Part shown: in pieces, positions 61,017-64,000 of the stretch
Position numbering within the stretch: the stretch's first letter is position 1
How the letters are laid out: every line of letters begins with the position of its first letter
DNA from: Defluviitaleaceae bacterium
Lineage (GTDB): Bacteria; Bacillota; Clostridia; Lachnospirales; WQUN01
Reading direction: 5' to 3'
Length of the DNA: 64,000 bases
Assembly (NCBI GenBank): GCA_009785605.1
Contig: WQVY01000001.1
Span: 1-64,000 of the forward strand
Translations under genes and position numbers: made by a program
Notes under the pieces: generated by a model
The model's input: the letters and a program-made list of their open reading frames with translations, nothing else
Told to the model about the DNA's origin: nothing
The model's database searches: none

Positions 61017-64000
61017 TTGCTTGCATCACATTCTTCACTTACTAAGGGCATGATACTCAACCTTAGTTCTAACCCAGATGTATACGAACGCGGAGAAAGA
61101 TATTTTCGCGAAGGCAAACTTATATCGCATAAGGTCTCTGAAGGAGAAGACGGCGATAGTCTAGTGCGCGCCGCTGTAGAAGGCAACTATAAAAACTATG
61201 AAGTAGTGCTAAGGATAAGCCCTGACGGTACACTTCAGCATTATTCTTGCAGTTGTGAAAGCCATAGTATCTGGCGTGGGGCCTGTAAACACGTTGTAGC
61301 GGCCCTGTTTGCACAAGCCGAAGGTCAACAACCTACCTTTTCTCAAGAAAAAATGCGCCAACATGCAAAATCCTTAACAGACACCTTAGAAAAACTTATA
61401 TTTGAAGGCATAGATGAAAATCTTGTTGTATCCCATACCGCCCAGGGCCAACTAGTTAAACTGGTACCAGTACTTAACTGCCTTGGCCGGCGTGATATTC
61501 ATCTAACACTTACAATTGGTTGCGGGCGTATGTATATAGTCAAAAGCGTGCCAGCCTTTGTGGCAAGCTTTAAACGTGAGGAGACCGTAACCTACGGGCA
61601 GGGCTTAACAATCTCTCATAGGCGTGATATTTTTGACGAGCAAAGCCAGACATTCCTTGACTTTGTCATGCGCGAAGAAGACCTTTATGCCGAAGTAAGC
61701 AAGCGCCTAAGCAGACAATTGCAATACACTCACCGCTCCCAGTCCAGCAGAAGAGAAGTATATCTAACCGAGCGTAATATAGACGAGTTTTTCACAATTA
61801 TGCACGGCAATGTCCTAGAAGCTGCTTCTGATTTTGGCAACCAACTAGTACTGGCAGATGGGCTGCCCTGCTTCCGTATCAACATATCTCATACAGAACA
61901 TGGCACAACCGTGCAATCGTCGCCTTTACTTTACAGGGCTGTGTGCGGACAAAGCGCTTACTATATTTTTACAGAAGGGCGTTTGAGCAGGCTGCCAAAG
62001 TCTGACGGGCGGCTTATAGTGTCGCTTTTACGCGCCCTTGACGATTCCCCAAAACGTGAAATTATTTTTAACGGCAGCGACCAACGGCGCTTTCTTTCTG
62101 TTGTTTTACCCCAGTTTACGCGCATGGGTTTAGTAGGCAGCACAGTAGGTGACCCGCCGGTTGAACAAGACTTGGACCTTTTGGCTCTTATATACTTTGA
62201 CAGCGAAGGCAATGACATTACCGGGCGGCTAGAGTTTCATTATGACGATGAAGTAATAAATCCATTGGCACTGGCAAAAAAAGCAAGCGAATTAATCCGC
62301 GACACTGTAGGCGAGTATGCCGTGATGCGCCGCTTATCTGCCCATGGTTTTTATGAAGATACTGCTCACGGGCTGTATCGCTTAAGTGGTAACGACTTGA
62401 TATTTGCATTCCTGCGCAATGGCATAGAGACTTTTAATGAAAGTACCGAAGTATATGTAAGTGAGGATTTACAATCAAAAACCATCCGCGTACCTTCACC
62501 TCAGCTTGGCATAAGGCTTACCGGCAATTTGTTAAATGTAAGCCTAGAAGATGCGGGCTACGATATTAGTGAGTTATTAGAAGCTCTGGAAGCGTACCGT
62601 ACCCGCAAGAAATTTTACAGGCTAAAAGACGGCCGTTTTCTTGAAATGGACAATAAAGCCATTGCCGCCACTGCAGAGCTACTAGACCATTTGGATGTAA
62701 ACCGTAAGGATTTAAAAGGCAAAACATTAAACCTACCGGCATATAGGGCACTGTATGTTGAAGAACTGATAAAAGATGGCCCTATAGCCAACACTCACGG
62801 TTTAAACCGTGACGCTCATTTCGAAAAATTGATAGCTCATTTCCAAAACAACGAGTCCTTGGGCTTTAACGTACCCAAGAGTTTAACCAAAACCCTACGC
62901 GAGTACCAAAAAACCGGCTTTTCTTGGCTCAAAACCCTTAGCTATTACGGCTTTGGCGGTATATTGGCCGACGATATGGGCCTAGGCAAGACCCTACAGG
63001 TAATAGCATTACTTTTAAGCGAACGCCGCAAAAACCAAGTTTCACTGGTAGTGGCGCCAACATCATTGTTATACAACTGGGAGAACGAAATCAGCCGTTT
63101 TGCCCCCAAATTACGCACTCAAGTGGTTACCGGCCTACCGGATAAGCGGCGCGATTTACTTACTACTCCTGATGTAGATGTATTTATCACAACATATGAC
63201 ATGCTAAAACGAGATATAGAGCATTATGTGTCCATGCAGTTCGCCTATATCATTGCAGACGAAGCCCAAAACATTAAAAATCCTTCTACCCAAGCCGCCA
63301 AAAGTATAAAGGAGTTAAATGGCCGGATACGCTTTGCACTAACCGGCACCCCCATCGAAAATAACCTGACAGAGTTGTGGTCTATTTTTGACTTTATCAT
63401 GCCTGGATATTTGCATACAGCACATAAATTCCAACGACTATACGAGACACCAATAATAAAAAATGCCGACCCAGAAAAGGCAGCACAGTTACGCCAACAG
63501 ATAGCCCCCTTTGTGCTGCGCCGTATAAAAAGCAGTGTACTTAAAGAATTGCCAGAAAAAATCGAGACAACATTACAAGCAGAGCTAACTCAAGAACAAA
63601 GCAAAATATACACCGCACACCTCATGGAGGCACTAGGCGCATTAGATGACATTGTGGCAAGCGGCAGCTTTGCAGATAACCGTATGCGTATCCTTGCTCA
63701 ACTTACACGCCTACGGCAAATATGTTGCCATCCTTCTCTGTTCTTGAATGAATATGAGGGCGGTAGCGGCAAACTGGTGCTGACTATCGAAACGATACAA
63801 CGGGCACTTGAGTCCGGCCATCGTGTATTACTTTTCTCGCAATTTACGGGGATGCTGGGCTTAATCAAGGACTCCCTGGAAAACGCCGATATGCCGGTAT
63901 CGTATTTTTACTTAGACGGGTCAACCAAGGCCAAGGAGCGTATGGAAATGACCACACGCTTTAACGCTGGGGAACGCGATATTTTCCTGATATCATTAAA
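61017..64000 (+). CDS. SWIM zinc finger and SNF2-type helicase, 3' end outside window
   Basis: The open frame of 994 codons runs off the right edge. TTG 61017 is preceded by GGAGG eight bases upstream. The SWIM finger CSCESH...CKH lies at about residues 79-92. The SNF2 ATPase starts near 625: LREYQKTGFSWL, motif I DDMGLGKT (near 655), DEAQ box (near 748), LTGTPIENNLTELWS (near 778), then the second RecA domain with LRQICCHPSLF and LLFSQFTGML. The middle region (about 110-600) is the bacterial SNF2 N-terminal domain. It is a double-strand DNA translocase of unknown target. Only the C-terminal helicase motifs are missing. Confidence 0.93.
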   Translation, partial: MLASHSSLTKGMILNLSSNPDVYERGERYFREGKLISHKVSEGEDGDSLVRAAVEGNYKNYEVVLRISPDGTLQHYSCSCESHSIWRGACKHVVAALFAQAEGQQPTFSQEKMRQHAKSLTDTLEKLIFEGIDENLVVSHTAQGQLVKLVPVLNCLGRRDIHLTLTIGCGRMYIVKSVPAFVASFKREETVTYGQGLTISHRRDIFDEQSQTFLDFVMREEDLYAEVSKRLSRQLQYTHRSQSSRREVYLTERNIDEFFTIMHGNVLEAASDFGNQLVLADGLPCFRINISHTEHGTTVQSSPLLYRAVCGQSAYYIFTEGRLSRLPKSDGRLIVSLLRALDDSPKREIIFNGSDQRRFLSVVLPQFTRMGLVGSTVGDPPVEQDLDLLALIYFDSEGNDITGRLEFHYDDEVINPLALAKKASELIRDTVGEYAVMRRLSAHGFYEDTAHGLYRLSGNDLIFAFLRNGIETFNESTEVYVSEDLQSKTIRVPSPQLGIRLTGNLLNVSLEDAGYDISELLEALEAYRTRKKFYRLKDGRFLEMDNKAIAATAELLDHLDVNRKDLKGKTLNLPAYRALYVEELIKDGPIANTHGLNRDAHFEKLIAHFQNNESLGFNVPKSLTKTLREYQKTGFSWLKTLSYYGFGGILADDMGLGKTLQVIALLLSERRKNQVSLVVAPTSLLYNWENEISRFAPKLRTQVVTGLPDKRRDLLTTPDVDVFITTYDMLKRDIEHYVSMQFAYIIADEAQNIKNPSTQAAKSIKELNGRIRFALTGTPIENNLTELWSIFDFIMPGYLHTAHKFQRLYETPIIKNADPEKAAQLRQQIAPFVLRRIKSSVLKELPEKIETTLQAELTQEQSKIYTAHLMEALGALDDIVASGSFADNRMRILAQLTRLRQICCHPSLFLNEYEGGSGKLVLTIETIQRALESGHRVLLFSQFTGMLGLIKDSLENADMPVSYFYLDGSTKAKERMEMTTRFNAGERDIFLISL

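Overview
This 64 kb window comes from an anaerobic, low-to-moderate G+C Gram-positive bacterium of the class Clostridia (Bacillota). The evidence is a selenium-dependent glycine reductase locus behind a glycine riboswitch, an electron-confurcating lactate dehydrogenase set (EtfB-EtfA-LctD), Pta/AckA acetate fermentation, PadR/DrrAB, ECF sigma/anti-sigma and DUF3796/XRE pairs, VanW and VanY wall proteins, and strong AGGAGG-type ribosome binding sites with frequent GTG and TTG starts. No rRNA, tRNA, CRISPR array, prophage or insertion-sequence transposase was seen. The genus cannot be fixed from the sequence alone.

Layout. 1-9.4 kb: the end of ychF; a PadR/DrrAB export cassette flanked by related hairpins; obg with an in-frame TAA before its C-terminal domain; mnmA; a FAD/BFD oxidoreductase; an orphan V-ATPase subunit D homologue; a double-OB SSB. 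9.5-13.9 kb: an envelope-stress-type DUF4097 protein, a divergent signal peptidase II beside a small lipoprotein, threonine-to-glycine enzyme Kbl and a methyltransferase. 14.0-22.9 kb: the glycine reductase locus on the minus strand, in the order promoter, singleton glycine riboswitch with terminator, grdX, trxB, trxA, grdE, grdA (UGA = Sec45), grdB (UGA = Sec343), terminator, a lipoprotein gene, and a fused grdC-grdD gene. 22.9-32.1 kb: ProC-like and nucleotidyltransferase genes, pta, ackA, fba, gpsA, a DUF2807-like lipoprotein and a GH2 glycosidase. 32.2-36.5 kb: a Gfo/Idh oxidoreductase, VanY peptidase, an aluminium-resistance/methionine gamma-lyase family enzyme, and a secreted protein with an acidic heptad tail. 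36.7-43.9 kb: lactate dehydrogenase/EtfAB, a Dabb protein and an iron-type ABC importer. 43.9-49.0 kb: a conserved small protein, the GGGtGRT/NifU-like pair, rpsF-ssb-rpsR-secG and murA. 49.2-64 kb: a YjiH transporter, ECF sigma/anti-sigma, DUF3796/XRE, vanW-lon-rimI-tsaB-nudix-tsaE, asnB and the start of a SWIM/SNF2 helicase.

How it fits together. Kbl can make glycine from threonine. Glycine reductase (GrdB/E, GrdA, GrdC-D, fed electrons by TrxB/TrxA) turns glycine into acetyl phosphate, and AckA makes ATP from it. The lactate/Etf complex adds a second fermentative electron route. The most unusual points are the GrdC-GrdD fusion with a lipoprotein gene and terminator splitting the grd locus, the nonsense codon in obg, a hairpin element family with a shared 42-44 nt core, a 23-bp repeat found five times near gene 3' ends, and a shared leader with a two-codon mini-ORF before gpsA and the lon-type gene.
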